Below, in pieces: positions 53,539 through 64,000 of a stretch of DNA of 64,000 nt (positions within the stretch are counted from its first letter, which is position 1; each line of letters begins with the position of its first letter). The DNA lies in assembly GCA_950097015.1 (NCBI GenBank), contig CATNEN010000032.1, forward strand, positions 2,766,501-2,830,500, read 5' to 3'. Both the position numbers and the translations under genes were made by a program. The notes under the pieces are model-generated. The model had not been told where the DNA came from and ran no database searches. It worked only from the letters and a program-made list of their open reading frames with translations. This DNA comes from Macrostomum hystrix. Lineage: Eukaryota; Platyhelminthes; Macrostomidae.

Positions 53539-56500
53539 ATGGAGGAGATAAAGAAGGACCGTGCTGTGCTGCGCCGTTCAGCGGCAATGTTAGTGGAGAG
53601 AGTTCAAGCAGTTCTGGACGGTGCTGAGAAGTCTGTTGACGAGTTGGTAGGCTTGATGCGGTTACTAAAGACAAAGAAGGCTGAGCTGGAGAAGCTGGAC
53701 AAACAACTCCTACGCGAGTTAGTCACGGAAGATGGAGAACCTGCGGACAAGCTACAAGAGGAGACGGAGAAGTGCGACGAGTATGCGCTAAAGCTAGAGA
53801 AGGCAGTGGCAGGCTTAGAACGAATTCGAGAGAGGAGATTGACTGTGTTGGCTAGCCCATCGGCTTCGTCTAGCTCTGGAACTTCAGAGAGTCCTGCTCA
53901 GATCGGGGCACAAGGGCGTGCGTGGACAGCCGATCGTAAATCACAATGCACCGTAAAACTGCCTAAGCTTAGTCTACCCACCTTCGATGGTAGTGACTCT
54001 ACACAATGGCCGAATTTCAGCTCACAATTCAATTCCTCAATTCATCAGAATGTGAATCTATCCGACGTTGAGAAGTTTGCTTATCTGCAAAGCTGTTTGA
54101 AAGGCGAAGCGAAACGATCGCATTGAGAACCATAAACTCACAGCTGGTGACTACCACAACGCCTGGGAGATGCTGGTAGACAGATACGGATCTACAGACC
54201 ATCTGGTTCAACACTTCATGAAGAAACTCGAGACGATTCGATGTGTGTCAGATTCCACAGCAGCTCTTCTAGCCTTCTTGGACACAGTGAGGTCCAGTGT
54301 TCGAGCACTCCAGACACTAGGTGTGAGCACGGATAATTACGAAGTGCTACTGCTGCCGAATTTAGAATCCAAGCTTCCCAATTATATCCGAGCAGATGTT
54401 GTGCGGTCGATGTTGACGAAAGCCTATAGAGGGAAGCATAACCTGGAAAGCTTCTTAGAAGCACTTGACAGCGAGATCAAGCTGCGAGAACGCTGCGCAC
54501 TGAGTTCAAGCAAGTCAGGTGATCCGTCTCGCCAGACACCGGAGATCCGAAGCTCAGTAGCTGGAACTCAAAAGAGTTTTACACTGCCCGGATCCGCCTC
54601 CATCATCGTTTGTCACACACCACCCGATAGCGAAGGAGCAGCATAAGGCTCCCAAGAATGCGCAAGCGAACACTGTGGCGTGCACGTACTGTCGACAGAG
54701 TCACTACTCCGAATCCTGCATGTTGGTACCTACTGCAAAAGAACGAATGGAGATACTGAAAAAGGAGAGACGGTGCTTCTGCTGCCTGCGCGCTAATCAC
54801 CCCGCCAGTCTGTGCAAATCGAAGAGAGCATGTCGCCACTGCGGAAAAATGCACCATCCGAGCATCTGTCTGGCACTTCACTCAGGTGATGGCGAAACCA
54901 CAATGAAAAGCAAAGCCAAGGCCGAATCTATTGTCCAAGAAAAAGCAACAGCTTCTCCAAACGGCGGTAACGCGACGGTGGCCGTGCCGTCCAATAATAC
55001 TACAGTTTCTACCGGCCAGTCGTTCGTTGTGCACGCCAATCCAGCCGTGATCATGCCGACTGCAAAGTGCATCATTGTGAGTTCTGATGGCAAAACCGAA
55101 GTGCTAGTACGTGCTTTATTCGACACCGCCAGCAATAAAACCTACATTAGACAAAACTTAAGCCGACAGTTAGGCTTCGTGGCAGAAGCAACAGAAGTGT
55201 TGCGCGTGAATACATTTGGATCAAGCAGCACCGAGTTTACATCGAGTACATAAAGTTTCGCATACGCCGCGCATTCGAATCCGACGGTGATTATGTCACT
55301 CTAAAAGGCTACACAACGCCTCGGATTTGCGAGCCGCAGGCATCCGTAAATCTAGATGCACATCCAGAACTTCAGCATCTTGATTTAGCCGATCCATTCG
55401 ATCTCCGAGATGCTAAAGAGCCTATCTCCATTCTAATCGGTGCGGACACCTTCTACGATCTGGTCAACGGTGACGTCGTTAGGACTGTGAGCGGTAAAGG
55501 ACCAGTCGCCGTAAAAATCAAACTCGGCTACCTAGTGAGCGGCAGATTGAGCATTTCGGACACGACCGGTGACTCTTCGATGGCATGCACTATGCACTGC
55601 GCTGGTGAATCCCTAATGATTGGGATGCTCAGAGAATCGGTGGAAAACGACGCGAACGAGCACAGCGCTGCGTCGTCACTAACGCGAGACTTTCCACCAA
55701 AGCTCGAATTTCGAAGTGGACGCTATTCTATCGGTCTACCATTCAAAGAGGGGTATCGAGAAGCCCTCTCCGACAATTTCAATCTAGCCTACCGACGTCT
55801 GAAGACAACAGCTGAAAAACTACGAAAGACTGGACATCTAGACGAGTACGACAAAATCCTGCAAAAACAACTCAGACAAGGGGTCATTGAGCCCGTGCCG
55901 AAAGATGAGGATCCGCAAACAATCAAGCACTACCTTTCTCATCTACCGGTTTTCAAGGAGGAAGCTCCACAGCACGACTTCGAATCGTGTTTGATGCAAG
56001 TGCAAAGACATCGATGGGCTATTCGCTAAACGAAGTACTTAATCAGGGACCATGTCGCCTACCATCGGTCTTCTCGCTACTGCTGCGGTTTAGGACTCAT
56101 CCGATTGCAGTGATCGCCGATGTCGAGAAAGCCTTCCTGCAAAAAAAATCCAAGAGCCGGACCGCGACGCGGTGCGCTTCTTGTGGCTAACACGGCCTGT
56201 CGAGAAAGAATCGAACGTTCTCATTCTACGTTATGTCCGTCTTGTGTTCGGCTTAGTGTGCAGCCGAGCAATCCTGCAAGAGGTGCTTCTGTATTACCTT
56301 CGAAACACGAAGCAAGCTTCATTCAAGATGCGCGAACAGCTGGCGCGCGATACGTACGTAGACAATCTGGTAACCGGAGCACCCTCCGTCAGCTCAGCGA
56401 TTGAAGTTTACGTGCGGACTCGAGCAATCTTCCAAGAAGCCTCCATGAACATGCGGGGATGGATTTTGAACTCTATGGAACTCAACGAAATGTTCAGCGC

Positions 56501-58914
56501 AGACGGTACGGGAGCTCAGCCCTCGACCACTGTCAAAGTACTCGGCATGCTGTGGAATCCTCATAAGGACACATTCGAACTCTCAATTCGCGATCATCCG
56601 ACAGTGAAACTCAAAGAAGAAGGAGTAGAACTTACGAAGCGAACGACACTGTCTGCCTTCTCCAAGACATTCGACCCTCTGGGGCTGCTCAGTCCACTTC
56701 TAACGCGACCAAGATTGCTGTTTCAACAAAGCTGCCGTCTGAACGTAGAATGGGACGCTGCGCTTCTAGAACCACTAAAGAGTCAATGGAGCGAGTGCCT
56801 CAATGAGTTGACAGACTGGACATGTCGCATCGATAGACCAGTTTCAGCTTTCAGTTCAGCCTCTAAAGATATCCATGGCTTCTGCGACGCCTCACAGGTA
56901 GCGTATGCCGCCTGCGTCTACCTACGATCTACGTCCGAATCAGGAGATGTTCGAGTATTCCTAGTGGCAGCCAAATCTCGCGTTGCACCAGTTGCAGAGA
57001 CTACGATTCCGCGGTTGGAGCTGATGGCAGCCAAGGAACTCGCTAAACTGATCCACGAGGTTCGAAGAGAGTTCCCCGAAGTCCCTGTGACCTGTTGGAG
57101 CGACAGTATGGACTCACTGTGGTGGATAAAATCAGTGCACAAAGTCTGCAAAGCTTTTATTGAGAACAGAGTAACGTTCATCCGAACGACAGTTCCACCG
57201 GAGCAATGGAGACACTGTCCCGGAAAGGACAACCCGGCGGACATTGCGACCCGACCAGTCGACCCGGGAGCATTTGATGGTCGATCAGCATGGTTTCGTG
57301 GGCCTTCGTGGCTGAAAACCAACTTTTCAACATGGCCCTCCAGCTAAAGTTCAATGATAAGTCGAGCAGCGAAAATGGCGTCTATGCAACGGTAACAAGC
57401 AATGCTCTCCTGAGTCAAAGTAGGCACATTGATAACATCATTGAGCTACAGAGGTTCAGCACACTGGAAAAGTTTCTCCGTGTCACTGCGTGGGTCCTCC
57501 GCGCAGTCCAAATGTTGAAATCTCGAACACGATTTCTGGCCAGTTCTCTTACCTCCGAGGAACTACAGGCAGCCGAACACCTCTGGGTTTGCTCTCTGCA
57601 GGCAGAGTCCTTTACTACTGAGATTAAATGCATCACGTATCAGACTGCTAAGACACCGTTGCATCAGAATCTGCGCTTGTTTATAGACCAGGATAACGTC
57701 CTACGCTGCACTGGACGTCTAGGAGAGTCCGATCTTTCGCCAGACCGTAAGTCACCTATTCTGTGCCCGACAGACGACAACTTTCAACGGCTGCTTTTCA
57801 GATATGCTCACAGAAAAGTAGCCCACGGAGGGGTAACGGCCACATTGGTACAGATTCGCGAGAAGTATTGGATGCTGAAGGCGCGACAGAAAAATCGGTG
57901 CTTAGACGGTGTAACATATGCATTAGGCTGCAAGGTTTGCCATACAAAGTTCGACAGCAGTCTCAGTTACCGTCTTTTCGAATCGAGTCGCTCAGAGCAT
58001 TTCAACACGTTGGCCTCGACTACTGCGGTCCACTACTCTACCGCAGGGGGGAGGGTGACGGCCAGCACAAAGCCTATATTCTGTTATTCGTGTGTACCAG
58101 TACCAGAGCAGTCCACCTTGAAGTGGTGTCAGACTTGACCACTCAGTCATTTCTACAAAGCCTTCGCCGTTTCTGTGCTCGCCGTGGAATACCCTCCAGT
58201 ATTTCCGACAACTTTAAGACGTTCCACGCTGCAGCGCGTCTGCTTGATACCCGACCAGCACCACTACAGACTACAGATGGTCAAGAGTTCCTGACAACCA
58301 AGAGAATCAGCTGGTCATTCATTCCAGAGAGAGCCCCATGGATGGGAGGGTTCTACGAGCGTCTAGTAGGCGTTGTGAAAGCAGCACTCAAGAAGACCAT
58401 TGGCAAGGCATTCCTGACTCTGGAAGAATTATCGACAGTGGCGTGTGAGATGGAAGCTGTTGTCAACTCACGCCCGCTGGGCTTTGTCGCGTCCGAAACT
58501 CATTCAGAAGTGATCACCCCGAGCCACTTTCTCGTGCTCAACCGGCCAACTAACGATCCAGAGGCTACTTCTGAGACGTTGACAATATTGCCACTGCCAG
58601 AGAGATTGAGGGGAGTTCGGCAGACACTCAACAAATTCTGGCGAGAATTCAAGAATGAATACGTCCTAGCTCTGCGCGAGCGCTCAATTAGAGAAAGTCG
58701 AACGTCTACTCGCGAAGTCATGGTCGGTGACGTTGTGTTGGTCATGGACTCCGGCGTGCCGAGGCTGCAGTGGAAGTTAGCTGTTGTGGAAGCGGTTCAC
58801 CATGGTCGAGATGGTTTGGCGAGATCATGTCTTCTCCGGTTAGCGAATCCACAGCGTCGTTTCTCATCTCATTTTCGTCGTCCGGTTGCATTGCTGGTTC
58901 CTCTTGAAGTCTAA
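53539..58914 (+). pseudogene. BEL/Pao gag-pol polyprotein, frame-shifted
   Basis: Gag starts at MEEIKKDRAVLRR, with a coiled-coil and the LPKLSLPTFDGS-WPNF-SSF capsid pattern (about 53,960-54,110). A zinc-knuckle region follows (CTYCRQSHYSESC, CFCCLRANHPASLC, CRHCGKMHHPSIC; 54,680-54,870). Then come a protease with ALFDTASNKTYI (about 55,115), the Pao linker IGADTFYDLVNGDVV, an RT with ADVEKAFLQ and YVDNLVTG, an RNase H (GFCDASQVAYAACVYL, TIPRLELMAAKELA, CWSDSMDSLWWI) and an integrase (HRKVAHGGVTATL, GLDYCGPL, SDNFKTF, PWMGGFYERLVGVVK). Frame changes occur near 54,115, 54,650, 55,252, 56,000, 56,160, 57,345 and 57,895. The RT catalytic block reads YVDN instead of YVDD. Not functional as it stands. 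Confidence 0.85.
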
Positions 58915-59429
58915 GCGCGCGCCGTCTCGCTCTTTCTCGTCTTGTCTATCACGTTTTTTTGTTCTTTGTTCATTTCCCTCTAGTGCTTCTTTTCCTGCGT
59001 GCCGCTCTTTGTTTTTATTGGGAAGCTCAAGTTGGCGATCTTATATTCACGTCTATATTTATGTTTGTTGTTATTCTGGAAAAGGCTCTTTAAACCGTGA
59101 CTCAATATTGCTTTTCAGTTTTCAGTGTCCTTTTTCTTGAGAGCTAAAAGTTTTCTCTTTTGGTGTTGGTTATACAGTATCCTATTCCGTTGCGCCTTTT
59201 GGCTACACTATTATCTTGTTTTGTTTGTTCTGTGCACGAGTCCAAAACTTCGCGGCTTCGACTCCTCCTGCGTAGGCTTGTACTATTCCATTCACTTTGT
59301 CTTTAAGCTGATAATCTCTACGTATACTCCCGATGCTATGATTTCTCGAACAGTTACTTCACTCGCTCGTGTGCATTATCCCTTTCCTTTTTTGAGCCAG
59401 TGACTCGTGCATCGGTCACTGGCGGGGAG

Positions 59430-59762
59430 TGTGGCGGAAAGTGCAAATTTCGATGTCTGTATGCTACATTTACTTGTTATTTAATGTCTATTTTCTTCAC
59501 TAAATTCAGCTTGAATTCTCAGACCATTATCTAATGTACGCTTATGTTTTCTTCGCTGCACCGCTCTAACTTACGTGCATGGACTCGTCTCGCCTCCCCC
59601 CTCCCAATGTGCGTGCGATTTCTCTCTTAAGTTAAGCCTCTCAATTCAGTCCTCTGGACCCTTAATAAACGTGAGCTGTAGCTTAATAAAGGCGCAGGTG
59701 GAGAGATTTTTACTCAGCAGTCAAACCACGCGACAACACTGTTGTGACTTCATTCAACTACA
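59430..59762 (+). repeat. BEL/Pao 3' LTR
   Basis: Begins TGTGGCGG and ends ...TTCAACTACA. Contains TTAATAAA twice, likely its polyadenylation signal. Confidence 0.85.
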
Positions 59763-60412
59763 GGGATAACATGATTTATAAACGGGCTTGCATTAAATAT
59801 CGAGGGGAGGCAAGTGTTATCCAGGGTAAAGCGGGAATTATCGAAGGGGAAGCATAAATCATCAAAGGGAAAGCATGAATTATCGATGGGGGCATGATAT
59901 ATTGAGACGGTATCATTTTCTAAAGCGGTAGCATGATTTTACAAGGGTTTACATGATTAGTTAAGGGTGTAGCATAAATTTCTTACGGGCAGCATAAGTT
60001 ATCGAGAAAACAGCAATTGTTAGTGAGGGAACTTCATCAAATGTTGAGACACGATGCTGGCACGATTTATCGTGGAATTAGCATAAATAATCGAGGGGTA
60101 GCAAGCTTTGTCGAGAGGGTAGTATGCTTTGTCGAGGGATAGCATGATATATCAAAGGGGTAGCATGATTTCTCGAAGAGATATCGAGGAGAGGGCATGA
60201 CATATCGAGACGGTAGCATGAATTTTCGAGTGGAAGCATGAATTATCGAGGGTGAAAAACGAATAACCGAGGGGAAGCATTAATTATCCGCCGTTAGCAT
60301 GTATTAACGAGGGGGAGCCTGAATTATCAAGCGGAAGGGATAAATTGAAGGGGTAGCATAAACTATCGATGGGGTAGCAAGTTTTGTCTTAGGGATAGCA
60401 TGATACGAAGGT
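59763..60412 (+). repeat. Degenerate minisatellite, GGGGTAGCATGA-ATTATCGA type
   Basis: About 25-30 imperfect units of 20-23 bp. The typical unit is GGGGTAGCATGAATTATCGA, with much substitution and indels. It begins directly at the BEL LTR end. Confidence 0.85.
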
Positions 60413-61760
60413 ATCACCTGTTAAACCAGCCGTACCTGATCACGCTCAGGTACACGAACGCTGCGGACTGGCCGCATGCCCTGTTAAGGTCAAAGGGTGA
60501 CACCTTTCCCTCCAGCCAGGGCTAGAGGTACCCAGTTCGAATGGGAAGCTTCACGGCGGTGAGTCACCTGCTGCATAGCCATAGCATTTCTTTTCTCTGC
60601 AAGTAGCTGCTTCCGTCCGATCACTAGGTGGGTTGTGCCATACAACCCTGACCTGCTGCTCCAGTTCGCGTCCCATTTGAACGTTGAAGTTTGCAACACT
60701 GTCAAGTCTGTCAAGTACGTGATCAAGTACTTGATGAAGAATGGCGAAATGGCTGTTTTCAAAGTCGCCGCCACGGCAGAAGCTGCTGAATCTCAGCCGA
60801 GTGCTCCTCCTGAGAGGCAGGCGAAGTCACGTGATGAAATCTCGGAGTACTTATCTGCACGCTACATTGGCCCGATGGAAGCTGTAGACACCATTCTGGC
60901 CTTTGAGGTATAATAATTGCTCTGCTGTGATGTAGCCGTACTTTTAGCACTGCATTTAGTCTTGGCAGCAACTCTGATGCTCAAATATCCTCACCTTTGC
61001 CCAGGTTCACAACAGGTTCCCGGCGGTCATCCGACTCTGTGTGCACAAGTCGGAAGAGCAGCTTGTGAACTTTAGCGAGCAGACCGCGGGCGCCAATGTC
61101 GGAGGACATCCCGGCGTGAAGCGCAACACCAACATTGCGCGGATGAACACGGTCAGTCCCAGAGCTGGTGACCTGTTCTACCTGCGACTGTTGCTCCTGC
61201 ACGTGCGGGGACCGACTAGCTTTGAGTCGCTGCAGACCGTGGCCGGCGTGCTTCGTGCCAGCGCCAAGGCCGCCTGCATGGCTCTCGGCCTGCTGCAGCG
61301 CGATGAGCGCCTGGCATCGCTGTATGATTGAAGCTGTCCCGAGCCTAATGCCGCGAGCTCTAAGTCACCGGCTGGCTGTCGTCCTCATCTGGGGCGAGCC
61401 AGACGACGGCGCTGATCTGTGGAGCAGCTTTGCAGCGGATCTTTGCGAAGACCTGCGCTTCCACCACCCGGACCTGAGCGCCGAGGAAGTCAGCGACCTG
61501 ACTCTGTGGGTGCTGCAGAGCATGCTGACGTCCATGGGCGGCCGCAGTCGGGCCGCTGCAGTTTGACACGGTCGAACAGGTGAAGATCACCGAGACGCGG
61601 CTGCCAATGCTCACGGCCGATGGCCACCTACGAGGCTGTGACTGCGGATCTTGTCGCTGGCTCGGGCGGCCTGCATTTCCTTGACGCTCGTGCAGGCACT
61701 GGCAAGACCTTCTGCTGGAGGTTTTGCTGGCGTTTGTGCGGAGTCGAGGGCAAGCCGCCC
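60413..61760 (+). pseudogene. Helitron-type helicase remnant, with intron
   Basis: A rolling-circle transposon (Helitron) replicase/helicase fragment. Exon A (60628-60907) after a TCACTAG acceptor reads WVVPYNPDLLLQFASHLNVE, CNTVKSVKYVIKYL and RYIGPMEAVDTILAFE, a diagnostic Helitron block. A 97-bp GT-AG intron (60908-61004) follows, then 61005-61330 with VHNRFPAVIRLCVH, FYLRLLLLHVRGPTSFE and LGLLQRDE. A frameshift near 61,330 leads to AVPSLMPRALSHRL, LWSSFAADLCEDL in a second frame, then a Walker A-like block LDARAGTGKTF near 61,680. A piece at about 60,425-60,490 (QPYLITLRYTNAADWPHAL) may be from the Rep part. Replication-initiator His/Tyr motifs are not seen. Frames are broken, so it is dead. 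Confidence 0.75.
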
Positions 61761-61784
61761 TGGCTGTTGCGTCATCTCTTTATG

Positions 61785-62010
61785 TCATTCATGCTATCCA
61801 TGCTATCATGCTATCATGCTATCCCCTCAATAAATCATTTAATCCTCTTTTAAAATGTGCTTTGCCCTCAAAGAATTATGTTATTTATAGGAAATCTCAT
61901 GCTATATCTTAAAGAAATCGTGATATTCCCTGGATATCTAATGCTATTCTCCACCAATTCCACGCCGTTTTCTTGATATCTCATGTATGCTATCCTTTGA
62001 TATCTGGCGC
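61785..62010 (-). repeat. Minisatellite-like DNA in opposite orientation
   Basis: CATGCTATC repeats (61,788-61,826) followed by degenerate units such as CCCCTCAATAAATCATTTAA. Read on the - strand they resemble the GATAGCATG-type units of 59,763-60,412. The helicase remnant thus lies between oppositely oriented arrays. Confidence 0.55.
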
Positions 62011-62472
62011 AAATATTCTTAAGTTTCATGTTTTCCTTAGAAAAATTTTTTTCATTAATTATGTACATTTTATGTACGCATAATTTTGCAGCAAAAATTT
62101 TACGATTGCAGCAATGCTCAAAACAAATTTCTCTAGTTTTGAATATAAAAGGCGCTAACACGTACGCATGCTAAAAGAGTCTTCATTTAGTTTTGAATCG
62201 AATAACGCTTGAAGCGAATGCTCGTTAAAACGTGAACATTTAAAAGGAATAACGCTTCTAACTGTGCTCAACATATTTTCTTCTACACTTGTAGTTCTGA
62301 ATCTGATAAAACTAAAAAAAGCAATGCTAAAAAATCATTCCTTAGTTTTAGTATCGAATAGCACTTGCTCCTACACTCGAAAAATCGTATATTCCTTTCT
62401 TACAGCGAGAAGAGTAATAATATAGCTAAAACTATTTACTTTAACAGTAGCTAATCACAAGCGCTTACTACC
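62011..62472. other. AT-rich spacer before mariner
   Basis: Words like ATGCTAAAA, TAGTTTTGAATCGAATAACGC and TCGAATA recur several times (62,165-62,380), suggesting further decayed repeat units. No gene. Confidence 0.4.
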
Positions 62473-63777
62473 AGGGTTGTGTCATAAATTCGCTAACAAA
62501 CTTACATAGCGTCTGTTTCTTTTGTACTTTGGGGCAGAATTTTTTTATACAGACTAAGGCACCATCGATTTTATTGTCTATGGAAAATCTTCCCTCTGGC
62601 TTTTGAGACAAGGCAGAAATCGAGTGGGATTCAAACCACCCTTTTATCCAGTATGGAGAAAAGTGAAGCTACCAAGCGCACTGTCATTTGGTCTTTGTGG
62701 AAGCAGCAGAAGAAGCAGGCTGATATTTACCGCGAGCTGCTGCAAATCTTTAGCGAGGATGCACCTTCGAAATAAGCTGTGTCAAAGTGGGTGCAGCGCT
62801 TTGAGGACGGCTGGGAAACAGTTGATGATGCTCCCCGCCCAGGTGCACCGCGGTCATCCACTTCCAGTGACAACATCCAGCGTGTGCAGCATGCCCTGGA
62901 CGATGATCGTGGAGCAACCCTGAGGCAGTTAGAGGACTTGTTGGAGATACAAATGAAGAGCATTCATCGCATCATCTCCGACCATCTGCATATGACACGA
63001 GTTGTTGCACGATGGGTCCCTAAACTGCTGACTCCTGTCCAACTGCAAGAGAGGGTCCAGATGTGCCGCCACCTACTCAACGCCTATCAAAACGAGCCCG
63101 ACTTTCTTGGCCGCCTGGTGACTGGTGATGAAACGTGGTTTCACCTCTACGAACCAGAAACGAAACGGCAGAGCAGCGTCTGGAAGGCTACTCACGAACC
63201 CCCACCGGTCAAGGCCAAGGCGGTGCAGTCAGCAGGTAAGCGCATGGCCACCGTGTTCTGGGACAGAGAAGGCATCTTGCTGATCGAGTGGCTACCTGAA
63301 GGCAGAACCATCAATGCCCAGTACTACTGTGAAATATTGGAACGGCTGCGTGAGAAGATCAAGAGTGAGCGTCGGGGAAGGATCACCAGGGGCATTGTGC
63401 TGCAGCAGGACAACGCCAGGCCGCATACCTGCAATGCAACTATGGATGTCATCAGGAGACTAGGCTTCGAGTTGCTGCCTCACCCTGCCTATTCTCCTGA
63501 CCTGGCCCCCAGTGACTACTGGTTGTTCCCTAAAATGAAAGAGCCTCTTCGTCGCCATCTCTATGGAAGCCTTTCTGCACTCAGCTCGGCCATCAGCCAG
63601 TGGGTACGAGGGACCCCCACCGAATTCTTCGCCCAGGGCATCAGCAAGCTGCCAGAGAGATGGCACAAATGTGTGCAGCTTGGGGTGACTATGTTGAGAA
63701 GTGCAATGTTGACAATTAGCTGTTCTTTGTTTTGTTTCTTTGATATCTGCAGTTGTCAGCGAATTTGACACAACCCT
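62473..63777 (+). mobile_element. mariner-family DNA transposon
   Basis: Terminal inverted repeats of about 26-28 bp: AGGGTTGTGTCATAAATTCG at the left and its inverted match (CGAATTTGACACAACCCT) at the right. The ends lie near TA, but I cannot show a clean TA target duplication. The element has a single transposase gene and is about 1.3 kb, normal for mariner. Confidence 0.88.
62653..63768 (+). pseudogene. mariner transposase (D,D34D), damaged
   Basis: Cut-and-paste transposase. From ATG 62,653 the first 40 codons (N-terminal HTH, KRTVIWSLWKQQKKQADIYR) end at an in-frame TAA (62,773-62,775). Then the frame reads on: SKWVQRFEDGWETVDD, PRPGAPRSSTS, WVPKLLTPVQ linker (the WVPHEL-type motif), catalytic TGDETWFHLYEPETK, LQQDNARPHT and YSPDLAPSDYWLFPKMKE, with 34 residues between the second and third Asp. 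Near the C-terminus (about 63,685) a one-base change shifts frame: GDYVEKCNVDN and a stop are read in the next frame, as is normal for mariner ends. With a stop and a shift, it cannot make a full transposase. Confidence 0.9.
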
Positions 63778-64000
63778 CGTTTTTATACCAAAAAGCCAAA
63801 TAAATAAAAATAACTATAAACACGAACTTACGTTTTTAACATTTGATTCAACTCGTAGACGATAAGAAGAAAAAGAAGTAGTAACAAAACTGATGTTGAA
63901 ATTCGACCTGCATTCTGCAAAATAATTAAAGTTCGTTACTTCGGAGCTAGATGAAAAGAATTGAGCATCATACGAGTAAAAGCCCAATCATTGAAATCTG
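63778..64000. other. AT-rich flank at window end
   Basis: No gene or feature seen. Confidence 0.5.

Larger units (their letters stand above)
52953..59762 (+). mobile_element. Decayed BEL/Pao LTR retrotransposon
   Basis: Gag, protease, reverse transcriptase, RNase H and integrase occur in the BEL/Pao order, but the reading frame shifts at least seven times. The right LTR spans about 59430-59762 (333 bp), beginning TGTGGCGGAAAG after a purine run GGCGGGGAG. The left LTR is recognisable only for its last 138 bp (52953-53090); its 5' part does not match. A primer-site-like TGGCACCCGAACTG follows at 53091. The left LTR lacks the 9-bp word CTTAATAAA that is present in the right one. No target duplication can be found because the left end is lost. 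Confidence 0.85.

Noticed and set aside
1-64000. CRISPR arrays, bacterial operons or riboswitches
   Set aside because: The tandem repeats are contiguous minisatellites without unique spacers, and genes have spliceosomal introns, so the DNA is eukaryotic.

Overview
The window looks like nuclear DNA of an invertebrate animal. Host genes have short GT-AG introns and animal-specific families (IAP, two-pore potassium channel, SLC1 glutamate transporter, CD39-type ectonucleotidase), separated by AT-rich DNA full of transposons. The repeat content and gene style fit a flatworm such as Macrostomum, but that is an inference and the sequence names no species.

Layout. 49-954 (-) is a BIR-UBA-RING inhibitor-of-apoptosis gene. 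958-13,756 is mostly gene-poor, with a decayed LINE end (3.2-4.15 kb), a foldback MITE-like element (7.3-7.75 kb) and a 5'-truncated LINE with a 12-bp target duplication (8,523-9,250). 13,763-29,488 is a complete Maverick/Polinton (adintovirus-like) element with a 6-bp target duplication, near-identical terminal repeats of about 420 bp and intact genes. 30,888-37,347 (-) is a four-exon K2P potassium channel. 38,901-47,569 (+) is a nine-exon SLC1 transporter; one intron holds a 51-bp minisatellite split by a young antisense Gypsy retrotransposon (40,736-45,830). 50,534-51,871 (+) is an intronless ENTPD-like gene. 52,953-59,762 is a frame-shifted BEL/Pao retrotransposon. 59,763-62,000 holds decayed minisatellite DNA around a Helitron-type helicase remnant. 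62,473-63,777 is a mariner with damaged transposase.

The Polinton is the main object. Besides the expected set (retroviral-type integrase with chromodomain, single and double jelly-roll capsid proteins, adenain-like protease, packaging ATPase, protein-primed DNA polymerase B) it encodes a two-repeat TATA-binding-protein (TBP) homologue at 21,364-22,026 and a PC4/Sub1-like protein at 14,444-15,202. It also has a zinc-finger protein with a strongly acidic segment at 27,350-28,600. TATA-like boxes lie about 60-80 bp upstream of the first gene at each end. I infer that the element carries its own transcription-initiation module, which is not part of the Polinton core gene set as I know it.

The + strand genes of the Polinton are packed 4-50 bp apart or overlap from 16.5 to 22 kb, like a late morphogenesis block. 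Polymerase and the zinc-finger gene run on the - strand and converge on the TBP gene. All homology calls were made by reading motifs by eye, without database searches.
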